A DNA stretch of 64,000 nucleotides from Saturnia japonica (GCA_033032175.1 CM065321.1:5292501-5356500); one strand, 5' to 3'. Counted from the stretch's first letter, positions 41,565 through 53,159 are shown. Translations and numbers: made by a program. The notes: generated from the sequence alone by a model not told the origin.

Positions 41565-43685
41565 AGTGGTACCGTTGCTTTGAAATGGAATTGATGGTAG
41601 ACAAACTTGCGGAAATTTCTAATTTGATTCCATTTGTCTCTTGTGAGGTTGAATTCATTTAAATGAAGAGACTTTAAAAGTGTAACAGATATGTTAAAAG
41701 CATAATTTAATTTAATAATAGTAACTTGTAGGTATTACTAAAAATGTAACTTTTTGAACAATCAAATACATCAGCTGATAATAAACGCTTAGTATACCAG
41801 TGCGTATTGCTAACGCGAAGAAACAGCGTGAAACATTGCTGTTTTACTACAGAAATAGGTGTGAGGATTATGATTCCTTATTCGAACCTTGTGCAGATTC
41901 TAGACACTAGAATTTTGTGTATTCCAATTCTTACAAAAAGTCGCCATAGTACAACATCTTATTGTGACTACATTGCAATTTAACATCACGTAAGTTTATG
42001 AGCAAACGCCAAAAAATCTTTCCAAATACAAGATTTTAGATTTTTAAGTTGTAACCTTCAAGAAATATCGTGAATGAGCTGAAATTCCCATTTATCAATT
42101 ATTTATTTGCACTACAAGCTTTTGAAATTATTTGATGTAACAGAATATTAGATGTAACTTATTCACCTACATAAATAATATTCAGCATAGTCCTTACATA
42201 AAATTTTATTTTCATTTTGGTACAAATGAAATATTGAATATTAGCTTATTTTTAGAAGAAAAAATTGATTTTATTTTCGTATTCTTCTCAGCAAACCTTT
42301 TTTTTGCTGCTTATAGTATGGAGTTGAATAAAAAGTAACTGGTCTACCGTCTTTGAGATTTCGCCATGTTGGATTTAGTATGACGCGTTGCTTTGCTAAC
42401 CGTGCATTGTTATCGAAACTAAACGTGTATACAATATTTCAGCTCTATCTAGATAACAGTTTTAACATTTAGTTAGATTTGACAGATACTAACAAAGAAT
42501 GTGAAATAAAAGCTTGAAATAAATAAATATCGGCGTTTATCGAAAGTCGAAGCTAAGAAGCGCAAAACTAGACAACCCTAGAGACTTTAGCTTCGGGCGA
42601 CCTATGAACTAATGTTGCTGTCTTGTACAATGTGTTTTCAGGGAATCAGAAAATACAATAAAATTGTATCTAGAATGGCAGTTGGATATTCTAGTAACAA
42701 ATAGAAGCCAAGGAATTATATCATAATAATAGCATATTATTTTTATTAAGAAAAGAAAACTCACAAGTAAAGCTTATTTTTAATTCATGTACACAATGTA
42801 CATTAATGTACAAGTTACAAGTGTATTACTTTTTTCTTCGAATTAACCAAATTAATTCCACATATACTTGTACATTTAAAACCATTTAAATCACGAAATA
42901 GCATAAAAGTGCCTACAACGAAAATCTTTGTAAATTAATTTTGAATATTAGAATATTCCAACAACAAAATAATGTAAGCTCATGTAAACAAGCTCCAAAG
43001 CAATATACAAGAATGACAACAACAAAAACACAGCGACAGCTCGCCCCATCGCAATCGTCTCGGGCCGTCTGGAACGACGCGCTTTTCAAATATTAAAATT
43101 TAATCGCCCGGTTGTCGCGAGTCAAATTAGGCTCTCTTGAGAGAATAACATAGACTAGATATCGATTTACAGATATGTCAAATAACTCCTTTCATGTAGC
43201 ATTTGTAACTTCTTAATTAATAGACTTTTAGCACAATTTGCACGACAAAAAGTGCATAATAATAATACTTAATGCAATTTCGTTTGTTTTATTGTCCATT
43301 GCAAAAATATCATATGATATTATAATAATATCAGCCTGTAAGTGAACTACTGCTAGGGCATTACACCTGTAAGAGCACGAGCTTAGTCGCTAGCCAGTCC
43401 ACGAAGTTTTGACGATTTCAAACGCCGACACAGTTCTATATTTTTCCCAAATACAGTGTGGTACTAAGAGACGATTTCCTTCACTGTCAGCCGATAGTGT
43501 AACTAATTAAAATTAGCAATTAATAAGGTTTTGAAACCTATTAAAAATTTTACCTTTTAAAATAATATGTTTTACTTTTTTAATATAAAACTAAATCTAA
43601 ATTGAAAATCAATACATGTAATAATTTATAAATATTAATAAATTTGCAGATAATTTTTGTTATTGTGTTTAATTCTTTTCTTTTT
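41565..43685. other. AT-rich DNA with one GC-richer patch
   Basis: No gene. 43025-43120 (cgacagctcgccccatcgc, gtctcgggccgtctggaacg) is conspicuously GC-rich and single-copy here. 42360-42420 contains cgccatgttggatttag. Confidence 0.4.
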
Positions 43686-43692
43686 AATATTA

Positions 43693-44775
43693 ACTAGCTG
43701 GTACCCGAGACTTCGTCTGCGTATTATTGGATATACGCAAAATGATCTCGGAACACGACAAACCAAAAGAAAATCGTAGATGGGTTTGTCACTATGTGTA
43801 TGGTGGACCCTATCCCTACCACAACTACCACCTACTGCTATATTAATGCATATGCACCTTATGATTTCGGAATACGACAAACCAAAAGAATCATAGATGG
43901 TATTTCACTATGTGTATGGTGGACGAGATCCCTACCACCCCGCTATATTACTGCATATGCACCAGCTGATTCCAAACAAGACAAAGCAAAATAATCATAG
44001 ATGGGTATTATATTTGTAGGATAACAGTGGTTAATTTATGATTTTACCAGAATAAAAAGTACCCTATGTATTATTGCAGGTTATTGACTATCTGTGTGCT
44101 AAATTTCATCTAAAACCGATCAGTAGTTTTTACTTGATTGAGTAACAAACATATAAACTTTCATATTTATTATATTTGTAGGATAACACTGGTTAAACTG
44201 TAGCGACGTCTCTCACCACAACTGACACATCCTACATAGCGACATCTATCGAGCCACATACGTCGCATCCTATATCGCGATATTAAAATTAACCGAACAA
44301 TTGAGTATATGTATATACAAGAACCCAACAACAACCGTTGGGCAGTTGCCCCCCAGACATAACACCTGTCTGGTCGGAGGATCCTCCCCTTTCAATGGTG
44401 GATGAGGTACTTTACACTCTGTTCCTCACTTCCACCAAAGTGGAGAAGTTCTTGCCACAAAACTATGACTTTTACCGGGATAATAAGTACACTATGTTAT
44501 TTCAGGTCATAGACTATGTGTCATTCAAATCTGTTCAGCCGTTTTTGCGTGATTGAGTAAAAAACATTAAAACTTTGCATTTATTATATTTGTAGGTTAA
44601 CCCTGGTTAAACTATGACCTTTACCGGGATAAAAAGTACCCTATGTGTTATTTCAGGTCAAAGACTATATATATGTGTGCTAAATTTCATTCAAATCCGT
44701 TCAGCCGTTTTCACGTGATTGAGTAACAAACATCCAAACATACACACTTTCATATTTATTATATTAGTAGGATAT
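43693..44775 (+). repeat. rep-J: composite RTE-like tail with tandem arrays
   Basis: Opens aactagctggtacccgagac and cttcgtctgcgt, closes ttattatattagtaggat, the common opening and closing words of lepidopteran RTE-like repeats. Inside: three tandem module-B-like units (43720-44010, each with gacaaa.c.aaa and ctatgtgtatggtgga or its decayed form), then three tandem tail units (44037-44182, 44460-44595, 44600-44775), each with agtaccctatg, attgcaggt or atttcaggtca, a ccgttcagccgttt-type word and gattgagtaacaaacat. A solo LTR splits the array at 44199-44459. Confidence 0.6.
44199..44459 (+). mobile_element. Solo LTR, copy 1
   Basis: 261 bp beginning tgtagcgacg and ending ttgccaca (TG...CA ends), flanked by a 4-bp duplication aaac. 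The unoccupied site is visible in the neighbouring tandem unit (ggttaaactatgacc at about 44604), which proves the insertion boundaries. The interior has a TATA-like gtatatgtatataca at about 44305. The copy at 58399-58586 is inverted. The 4-bp duplication and TG...CA ends fit an LTR retrotransposon left as a solo LTR; the superfamily is not decided. Orientation is inferred from the TATA-like word. Confidence 0.7.
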
Positions 44776-44779
44776 TCAC

Positions 44780-45560
44780 TTTTCCATTTAACCTGAAATA
44801 TTTTTCAAAATATCTATTTCTATAATAGAATTTGCTCGACGGTTCAGTACACGTTTAAAACGATGTTATTATTTTAATCTCGTATCACATATCATTTACT
44901 ATTCTTATAGCCTTTTAAATAAGGAATGATATATATTTCCCATGTACAAATTTCCATAAAATATTTTTTTACGATTTTAAAAGTACTATTAAGAATTATT
45001 ATGAATTATCGTATGAACTGTGTTTACCGTCTGTTTGGAATACAAATTCATTAGCCGCACTGTACGATGTTTCTCAAATGAAATAAAATAGGTAAGTCAA
45101 TTTTTTTAATACGTAAATAGAAATCACCGCTCTAATATATATATCTTAATCTATGATTTAATCGCGCCGGCAGTGATACGAACACCGTAATTGCTTAGGA
45201 GACGAAGAAAACTGTTATTAATTCGGCTCAAGCGCCTGCACAACAAGAATACTGAATGATTTACAGAACGTCTCGTCCTGTCCCGGTGTTAACTCCAATT
45301 TTCACTTAATATCTCCTTTGTTCTTGTCTACGGGGAGTCGTTTGATCCTGGCTAACTCATTGTTTTGTTTTTACGTTGCGATACTTGGCATTTTTTATTA
45401 TTTCCTTGTTGATTTTTAAATTAGTCGGATTTTGAAAACAACCGATTGAGAATTTATGAAATTATTATCTGTTGGGATTTTTAGCGGGATCTAAGATCTG
45501 TCATGTTATAGTTTTTATTTATGATTGGTGGCTGTTTAGCCATATGTGGTGTGTTTATTT
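44780..45560. other. AT-rich DNA, nothing recognised
   Basis: Only a less AT-rich stretch at about 45160-45300 without ORF or repeat match. Confidence 0.4.
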
Positions 45561-45564
45561 ATGT

Positions 45565-46748
45565 TTAGGTCCTGACATATGATATTGGCCTTTTGTTGAA
45601 CTGGTCACTTTGATCTGAATAATATTTGGCGTTTGGTTAGGAATTCCAAAATTAATTTAAGCTTGTGTGTGTTTCGAATTTAGTGATTCATTTGTTTTCG
45701 CACCATTTGATTTTTCTTTGACATCGTTCTTTTCACAAAATGTAAAACTTTAAATATTGCGTTATTTACGAACATGTGTTCCACCGTGGCATCAGCGCTA
45801 CAGAAACAGCTCGAAGGATTAATGATGTGTATGGGAAAGCTACTGTAAAAGAAAGTACGGTAAGTTTTTGGTTCCAACGTTTTCGGTCTGGAAATTTTGA
45901 CCTATTTAACAAACCCCGTGGACGACCGGAGACCCTAGTTGATAATGAAGAATTAAAGGTGGTCGTGGCAATGGATCCATCGCAAACTACTTCAGAGATA
46001 GTGGCAGGCTTCGGTGTGAGTGATAAAACAATTTTAATTCACTTGAAACAAACTGTAAAATTGACAAAGGTCGAGAAATGGGTACCGCGTGAATTGACTG
46101 AAGCGCACCAATAAACACGCATTGAGTGCTGCGTTCTATTATTTAACCGTCACTATAACGACGCAGTTTTGAATTGTATTGTTACTTGAGACGAAAAATG
46201 GATCCTTTACGACAATTGAAAACGCTCACCATAGTGGTTGAACTCCTGTCCCAAGCAAATGTTGACTCAGAAAAAGGTATTGGTAAGTGTTTGGTGGACC
46301 AGTGCTGGTGTCATACACTACAGCTTCCTAAGATCTGGCCAGATGATAAAGGCAGAGTAATATTATCAACAATTGCAAACCATGATGGAAAAGCTAGCCG
46401 TTAAACAACCGAGACTGGCCAATTTCTCTTCACTGCTGCTTCAGTACAAAGCTAGACCCCACCCCATACTTCACGACAGACGGTCGCTAAATTACCATAT
46501 TCCCCGGACCTTACTCGAACAAATTACTACCTTATTCGGAATTTGGACAATTCTTGCAAGGAAAAAAAAATCAATTCCAATGAGGCTGTCCAAACCGCCT
46601 TCAAAGATTTTATTGGTTCTTCTATAAATGGCGAAAGTGCATAGATAATAATGGTACATATTTCGATTAATTAAATACATAATTTCATAATATTGTTTTC
46701 GTTTTACTTTTTCCATATAAAACGCTAATTTCATATGTAAGGACCTAA
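45565..46748 (+). mobile_element. Mariner transposon, full length, inactive
   Basis: 1184 bp. The left end ttaggtcctgacatatgat and the right end (read inverted) ttaggtccttacatatgaa form terminal repeats of about 30 bp with a few mismatches. The right flank is TA; the left TA seems mutated. The interior holds a decayed mariner transposase. Somewhat shorter than a typical mariner of about 1.3 kb, so deletions are likely. Confidence 0.9.
45758..46628 (+). pseudogene. Mariner transposase pseudogene (DD34D type)
   Basis: Cut-and-paste transposase of the IS630/Tc1/mariner group, once able to cut its own ends and insert at TA. The N-terminal DNA-binding half is still open (longest piece 45776-46114): RGISATETARRIN, STVSFWFQRFRSGNFDL, the linker NKPRGRPET, and KWVPRELTEAHQ. 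It then breaks, with stops and frameshifts. The catalytic half is readable in pieces: DEKWILYDN at about 46191 keeps the first Asp. The second site reads LLQYKARPH where HDNARPH is expected (Asp to Tyr). The third reads YSPDLTRTNYY where TDYH is expected (Asp to Asn). So two of three catalytic residues are lost as well as the frame. Closest named group not fixed. Confidence 0.88.
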
Positions 46749-46749
46749 T

Positions 46750-47110
46750 ACTTTGGTTATTGTGCTTAAGTGAAGTGGATTATAAATAATAATAATTAGA
46801 AATGTACATTTTAAATAATCACAAAAAGTCTCTTGTCTTTTCTAACAACGCAGTCACTATATTGTCAAAGCCTTGTTTGAAGTTTGAAGATTTAAAAAAA
46901 CTATCCACGTGTTATTGGAAAAATATTTGTTCATAAAATTTTATTTTATACTTTTAGTGTCAGAATTCATTCAATAATCTATATATAAGTCTTATATAAC
47001 TAAATATATCTTATACGTACTTATGCAATAAATGTATCTATAATTATTATTCAAAGTTTTTCTTGTGGCAATACCGTAATATCTTATTTTATTAAGTGAG
47101 CAATTCTTGT
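46750..47110. other. AT-rich DNA, nothing recognised
   Basis: No feature recognised. Confidence 0.4.
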
Positions 47111-47114
47111 ATAT

Positions 47115-47300
47115 AAGCAATTCTTGTATATATATATGTAATTGGTTTCTCGGAAACGGCTCCAACGATTTCGATGAAACTTTGCATTTAGATAATGTTT
47201 TACATTCCTAGTTTACCTAGATAGGTAAACTAGTTATGTAAAACGTTTTCCTCTTTTTGTCTAAAAGACACCGAGCACAGCTCGGTCGCCCAAATATTTA
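47115..47300 (+). repeat. LINE-tail-like repeat
   Basis: ttctcggaaacggctccaac, gatttcgatgaaactttgca, then gacaccgagcacagctcgg and tcgcccaaatattt: a familiar RTE/CR1-like tail. It contains a palindrome agtttacctagataggtaaact at about 47209-47230. Confidence 0.5.
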
Positions 47301-47413
47301 TCTTTAATTCTTCATCAAAATAAATGATTCAAACATCATTTAAACACTTGTACCTTATGATCTCTCTTCAGTACCCATATAATTTTAAAGTCACTATTTT
47401 TACAAAATGTTAA

Positions 47414-48395
47414 TCAAAGGGAGTCAGACAGGGATGTGTAGCGTCTCCATGGCTGTTCAACCTATTCATGGATAATTGTCTAACAGATTTGAAAGAGAGT
47501 GATTGTGGACTGAGAATGAACGAGTTACTTGTCAAATGTGTTCTTTACGCTGATGATCAAGTTTTACTTGCATCGTCGGCTAAGAATATGCAAGCTATGG
47601 TGACTATTATGAATGAGGCTTTGGAAAGAAAGGGAATTAAAGTAAATGCAAAGAAGACGAAAATTTTGGTGTTTGAAAAGGAAGAAAACTTGACAGAAGT
47701 ATGTGTTCGGATTGATGAGGATGAACTGGAGCAAGTAAGTGAGTTTGTATACTTGGGATCGATGTTTACCAGGAATGGAAAGTATGAGAGAGATATAGGA
47801 AGGAGAGTAAATGCCGGTAATATGGTGAATGGGGCGTTACACTCCTTTATGAGCAGCCAGACTATTTCTATGAAAGCTCGTTTGGCTGTGCGTAGAGGAG
47901 TGTTGTTTCCAACACTCATGTACGGAAGTGAAAGCTGGGTGTGCCAGAAAAATCATGAAAGTAAAATAAATGCAGTAGAAATGAGAGCGCTAAGAGGTAT
48001 GTTAGGAGTGAAATTGAGTGACAAAATAAGAAATAGTGTGGTAAGAGAGCTTTGTGGTGTGAAAGAAGATATAGCCACACGGATTGAGAAAGGGATGCTT
48101 AAATGGTTTGGGCATGTTGAGAGGATGAATGAAAGAAGAATGACTAAACAAATTTATGGTGCGAGTATGAAAGGAATCGTTGGAAGAGAAAGGCCTAGAC
48201 GAACATTTATCTATCAAATCGGAGATGTTCTGAAGAAAGGTAAGGTCAAGAATACTCTAAACCGACGAGAATGCATGAAAAGATTAATGAATGTCGAAGA
48301 AGCGAAAGAGGTATGCCATGATCGTAGCAGGTGGAAGAACGTGGTCTCTGCCTACCCCATTGGGAAATAGGCGTGATTTATGTATGTATGTTAAT
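47414..48395 (+). mobile_element. 5-prime-truncated RTE-like LINE
   Basis: Starts inside the reverse transcriptase (GVRQGCVASP read upstream of the first ATG, directly after a stop) and runs to the ORF stop. It ends soon after in tttatgtatgtatgtta, a very short 3-prime UTR with a simple repeat as is usual for RTE-type elements. No endonuclease part. Confidence 0.7.
47468..48370 (+). CDS. C-terminal part of an RTE-like reverse transcriptase
   Basis: 300 residues without a stop, from an internal Met; the true reading frame begins at 47414 with SKGVRQGCVASP, NLFMDN. Motifs: CVLYADDQVLL with YADD at residues 27-30 (catalytic), VNAKKTKILVF, FVYLGSMFTRNG, YGSESWV, and the C-terminal GHVERMNERR followed by GRERPRRTF and DRSRWKNVVSAYP. 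RT fingers, motif A and the endonuclease are missing, so it cannot work alone. The layout after the RT (YLGS, GHV.RM, RPRRT) matches a group of arthropod elements usually placed near RTE; the clade call is tentative. Codon use is AT-rich like the flanks, unlike the GC-rich jockey element at 29.9 kb. Confidence 0.8.
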   Translation: MDNCLTDLKESDCGLRMNELLVKCVLYADDQVLLASSAKNMQAMVTIMNEALERKGIKVNAKKTKILVFEKEENLTEVCVRIDEDELEQVSEFVYLGSMFTRNGKYERDIGRRVNAGNMVNGALHSFMSSQTISMKARLAVRRGVLFPTLMYGSESWVCQKNHESKINAVEMRALRGMLGVKLSDKIRNSVVRELCGVKEDIATRIEKGMLKWFGHVERMNERRMTKQIYGASMKGIVGRERPRRTFIYQIGDVLKKGKVKNTLNRRECMKRLMNVEEAKEVCHDRSRWKNVVSAYPIGK

Positions 48396-48399
48396 CATT

Positions 48400-49015
48400 T
48401 GTCAGAAGATAATTTAATGAGAATAACACTCAACTGTGTATCCAATCACGTGACCCCCAGACAAAAAATCTAAATTTTCCCAAAAGGAAATTATATAACT
48501 TTGCATTTGCATTTTTGTTTTTCATAAATAATTCAATTTCATTTTTAAACATGCTGTCAACCCGCGAATTAAGGTATTTAGCTCTCTATCCCTTGATAGC
48601 TTTTACGTTTCGATAAGCGACGATGTTAATTTGTTTTTTATTGATTTATAGCCTGGCGTTTGATCATAAGCTTACGTTTTATTCAACTGCGAAGTAGTCG
48701 AAGTGAATAGGGTGTTAAACTAAGGCGGCTTTTGGTGATAATTCGAATGCACGCAATTCTAATAGTTGTAGAATCCAGCAAAAGGAGCAATGGCGCGCTA
48801 CTTCTTTGTGTTGGCAATTTTACGCACTGGTTCACAAAGTGTTCCAATGTATTTTTTACTAACTGGTCCGCAGACGTATTTTTTAACTTTTCAAATTTTT
48901 TTTTAGTTCTTCTTCCTCTTCATTTAGCGCCAATATATATATTATATGCCATATTTTTGCTTTTATATTGTACATAGTAACTTTACAGAAAAAAAACATG
49001 TCTAGAGTTTATACG
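48400..49015. other. Unassigned DNA
   Basis: No gene. The ORF 48732-48977 has no motif. Confidence 0.35.
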
Positions 49016-49019
49016 TGGT

Positions 49020-49300
49020 AAAGGTGAAACCTTCAGAAAAAAATCATATAAACGATACAAGTGAACAATACACCATGGTGGCTATGACGCCTTTCTCCAA
49101 GGCTTCACAATAAACAGGCGTAAACACACGTAATAACAAATACAAAGAAGAGACCGGGATAATAGAAAACATTGTGCCTATAATGTATTTATATATCATT
49201 CTCTCGCATGCTAAATACTATGGATGTATGTGTTTGTGTTTGTGTGTGTGTACTTAGTCACGTTATATATTACGATGGCACATACTAAAGAAGATTTCAC
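49020..49300. mobile_element. Weak MITE-D candidate
   Basis: Left aaaggtgaaaccttcag, right aagaagatttcacttc, inverted but imperfect, about 280 bp apart. Includes a (TG)n run at about 49228-49251. Confidence 0.3.
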
Positions 49301-49359
49301 TTCAATTATATTTTTTTTTTAAATCTTCTGTACGCTTCTCTCGTCAACTTACCGCTATC

Positions 49360-49570
49360 CGAATATGTGACCCGGCCATGTCGCCGGTCGCCGGTCGCGG
49401 ATCGATACAGCCTCCTGCACTTGAGCTTTTTGCCCACACCCGCTGTCCTCCCTCGTCCACCCCGTGTATCCCGCGCCCGACTTCACCCGTCTTTAGGCGG
49501 CAATGTTACGTTGCCATTTTTATGTCTATACCCGCTTTTATTCGGAAAGTTTCTTTTGATTATCGGTAAA
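49360..49570. other. GC island, unassigned
   Basis: ccggccatgtcgccggtcgc, cctcgtccaccccgtgtat and cgcgcccgacttcacccg: strongly GC-rich and CpG-rich, single copy here. Two overlapping ORFs of 63 and 70 residues exist only because stops are rare at this GC content. Candidate promoter-like or conserved noncoding element. Confidence 0.3.
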
Positions 49571-49574
49571 GTGA

Positions 49575-50580
49575 ATTAAGCCGTTTATTTGTGTTAGTTA
49601 ATTGTTTCGATGTGGTTTGTATAGATTTTGTATGGATAACTTTTTGATATAATATATAGTTTTTACATCATATTTTTATCATATTTCCTGGTTTGTTTCG
49701 TTATATACCTATATTAATATAGGAGTAGAGGAAACCCAAACAGGAAGGAACCTACCTATGTGTGAATTTTGTAAGGTATTATGTGCATACATACGCGTAT
49801 TATACATATACACCATAGGTTTATATATAGCTAGATAACTCGGTAACTTGAAAGAGAAAGAGCATAATATACGCTTGTTAGAACGAGAACTAGATGGGGA
49901 TACGAGACCATTTTCGAATGTATTATTGGCCTACGTAAATCTTTATCAAAACAAATCTCACTCTTTTTTGCAAAATCTAAGGTTTTAAAATGTATCTTTA
50001 TGTTTAGTAGACGTGTTTAATTGCAGTTACGTGTACTTTAACGGAATGTAGGTAGGTACATTATTGTATTCCGGTTTTGGTCTCGTCTCATTCAATATAT
50101 TACCGATCTATTAAATTAAGTATACTAAATCTATTGTATAAACGGTGCCCATACTAAGATGTTAGTTGATAGCGGAAAGTAAAACAGGAAAACAGTTTGC
50201 GCTGACCATACCTACTTAGCATGAGGTGAGGACAATAACAAGGTTTCATTGTTTAAGTGATGCAAACTTACAATCGTAAGAAAGTTAACAACTTTCTTTC
50301 ATTATCCAGTGTCTGTCTACTTGTTAACCACTTTAATCATATATAGATAGATAAACGGCTTTAAGCTTAAATAATTCATTAATTTAACTTACCTTTTAGT
50401 ACAATCGCGGAGTTCATAGCTAAAACAGTAAGTACTTATACTTAATAAGTTATTAAGTAAATGTAACAATATATTATCATATATTAGCTATAAAATAATT
50501 TAATTTTAAGTTATCCTTGTTAGTCGTAATTTAAATCTTCATAGTTTTAAAAATAAATATAGGTAAGCAGTGAGATTAAG
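49575..50580. other. AT-rich DNA, no gene supported
   Basis: No feature recognised apart from simple AT repeats. Confidence 0.4.
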
Positions 50581-50584
50581 TATT

Positions 50585-50735
50585 TGAACGTATACCGCCC
50601 GCCCAACTCCCATGTCTTTGGAGGCTTTTTAAAGCGCAGTGACAAACCCGCCGATGTCGTTTGGACCACGCCCTTTGGCGACAAAGCCTTGTGCCACGCC
50701 CACAACGACATTTTCCACCAATCGTGATATTGTGA
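50585..50735. promoter_or_regulatory. Candidate cis-regulatory block
   Basis: About 150 bp of moderate GC with closely spaced words reminiscent of binding sites: ggaccacgcccttt and tgccacgcccac (GC/CACC-box-like), ttttaaagcgc, ccaatcgtgat. No ORF and no second copy. The assignment is inference from composition and motif density only. Confidence 0.25.
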
Positions 50736-50739
50736 CGTT

Positions 50740-52540
50740 TTTTATAAACTAGTGTAGTGTACCTACAACAGATTTAAAGTTTCAAAGCGCTATTGGTATT
50801 CATTTATTTTATTAATGTAAAAAAGATGTTGTTTTTTGAACGTACAAAATAATTAGTGGAAAACTCTCGTACAAATCTAGGTCAGTTCTCACCGTTAAAT
50901 AGACTCTTTCAAAAGTAATATAAATAAAGCTGATATCTTCTTCGATACTGTTATTAGGTACGTACTATTCCTGTAAGTAAGACATACCTAAACAAAATTA
51001 TTGTGTACTTTCAGTATTGCTTTTCTTTTTACTCGATTGCGAAAAAGTAGGGTTATGTTTTTCAAGTGTATATATGTATGTACCTACCTATGTATGTAGG
51101 TATTTACCTGTGTCTATTTGTTTGGCACGCTTTGTAACTTAAACGGTTTGATGGATTTTAGCATTCTAAGTAGGTGCGTTTAGATTCATTTTAATTGTGG
51201 GAGTGACATAGGCTATATATTTAAGTATGTACGACATCTAGGAATCAAATAAAAAGCAAAAATAATCTTTTTTCGTAAAGCGGTTTTTTTGTTGCAGTCA
51301 GGGCTTTTCCAATAATTTAGCTTGTTTTATTTTTATCAATAACTTTCTGAAAAATATTTGTTTTCAATAGTCGATAAAAAAAATTATTGTAGCTGTTTTA
51401 ATCTAGGTGTTCATTATTATTATGCCATTGTTGCCTGTAATTAGGGTCGTTGAATAGTATTTTTTTAATGATGATGTTTTGACTTTGATTCTGTTGATAA
51501 TCAAATAAATAGTTACCTAAGTACATGAATTGGATAGTTATATAAAAGACATGTAATTTATTAACAATGAAATTAAAAGCAATAAAACTATATAATTACA
51601 ATAGAGTAGTAAATTTTCCACCTGCATTGGGAATGAAAAATAACTTATTTTATATAAAAGTTAAAATATTATTTTTCTTACCTTTGTGATTTAAATGAAT
51701 GTTAATTATAATTACAATGACCTAAAATGTTATGTAGGTACATTTACACGGCCCACAGATAGGGAGACATGAAAGAATATACATAAAAATAAAATTCTTT
51801 TCATAAAACTTTGTAGTAGTGAAACGTGGACTGAAGATACAAAAGAATGTGATATGAAGTATACAAGTATGTATTACTATAGGTGTATGTATAGGTGGAG
51901 ATACTTCTCCACCTCCCTATGATAGGGTAATGATGTACCGAAAGCAGCGTCCTGATCTTTTATATTCAGACATAATGCGACTTACCGTGCGTACCATCAG
52001 ACCATGCTACAATGGGAAAAAAAAAAACGAGATTTGACAAATGTATTGAACATTTTTTTTAAATGTTAACATCATGTGGCCTACTAAACGTTACTGCTCT
52101 CTAGAGTTACATATCCAACGTTAAACATGACTGTAGTTTTGCCTGAGGAGAATCATTGAAAGGTTGCTTACTGCCTCTGAAGAATTACTAGGAATGAATG
52201 TTTAAAGTTTAAATAAATGATAATGACTTTTGCTCAGAATTTTTTTTTAAAATAAATACACAATTACGTGTTTTTGCTGAGATTTTTTTTTGTTGGGGAA
52301 TAACATGATCACGTATTTTTGCACAGAACATTTTTGGAAAGCTAGACTTCTTTGGCGTGACAAAACAAGCATAACTAAAACATTTTTATCCTGTCTGCCA
52401 ACAACATGATGAAGTTAGCCGTCAATTAAATTAATGTGAATTCATTTTACTGGCATCTTTAACTGTGTGAAAATATTTTAATGTTATTAAAATTATATGA
52501 ATTTTAAATAATAATGTTTATTTATACGAATTATATTTAT
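50740..52540. other. AT-rich DNA, no gene supported
   Basis: A less AT-rich tract at 51880-52020 includes a hairpin ggtggagatacttctccacc and cttaccgtgcgtaccatcag, possibly a repeat; unassigned. A rep-H-like word (gatgaagttagcc, inverted) lies near 52410. Confidence 0.4.
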
Positions 52541-52543
52541 TTA

Positions 52544-53095
52544 CTAGCTGTGCCCGTAGCTTTGCTCACGGGGACTAAAGAATGCCCGCGCGAATATTGC
52601 TCCCCCGCTCCCGGCTATTTTAAAGACAAAAATGATTATTGTGGGTGTTCCTTAGAAGATAGATGTATATTCTCCCGGACTTTTTCGTAGTTCTTTTTAA
52701 TTCCTCTGATTCAGTAGTACATTAATTTACTATATCTCTTATGGTTTACTCAGAATAAGCTAATTAAGCACCCGAATTGATTCACCATGAACAGTTTTTT
52801 TATTTGTGCAGAACCATCATTCTTTTTCTAAAATAAAAGTAACCATGTTACTCCCTATATAATCAGCTATCTATCAGTGAAAGTCCCGTCAAAACCGGTC
52901 CAACCGTTTCGGAGATTACCCGGAACAAACAGACAGACAAAAATGTTAAAAATGGACTTTTTGTTATAGGTATCGTATATAATTTCATATGCATTTAGTA
53001 AAAAGCTGTTATTTTGATATTACAAACAGACACTTCAGTTTTATTAAGAAGAACCAATTGTGGTCCTTTCCAAAAATCGGGCACAAGCTAGTTTA
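52544..53095 (+). repeat. rep-I: RTE-like element copy 1
   Basis: tactagctgtgcccgtagct, ctcccggctatttt, gtgggtgttccttagaagat, tttcggagattacccggaac, aaacagacagacaaaaatg, tataggtatcgtatata, tgcatttagtaaaaagctgt, acagacacttcagttttatt. Noncoding. Other copies: 53945-54475, 58165-58840 (plus) and 56150-56455 (minus). Confidence 0.65.
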
Positions 53096-53159
53096 ACATT
53101 AATTTAAATAACAAGTGTCTGTCTGTCTGTTTATATAACTAAAACAATGTTAAGTATGA

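Noticed and set aside
44338..44556. 72-residue plus-strand ORF
   Set aside because: It crosses the boundary of the solo LTR and a tandem tail unit, so it cannot be an ancestral gene.
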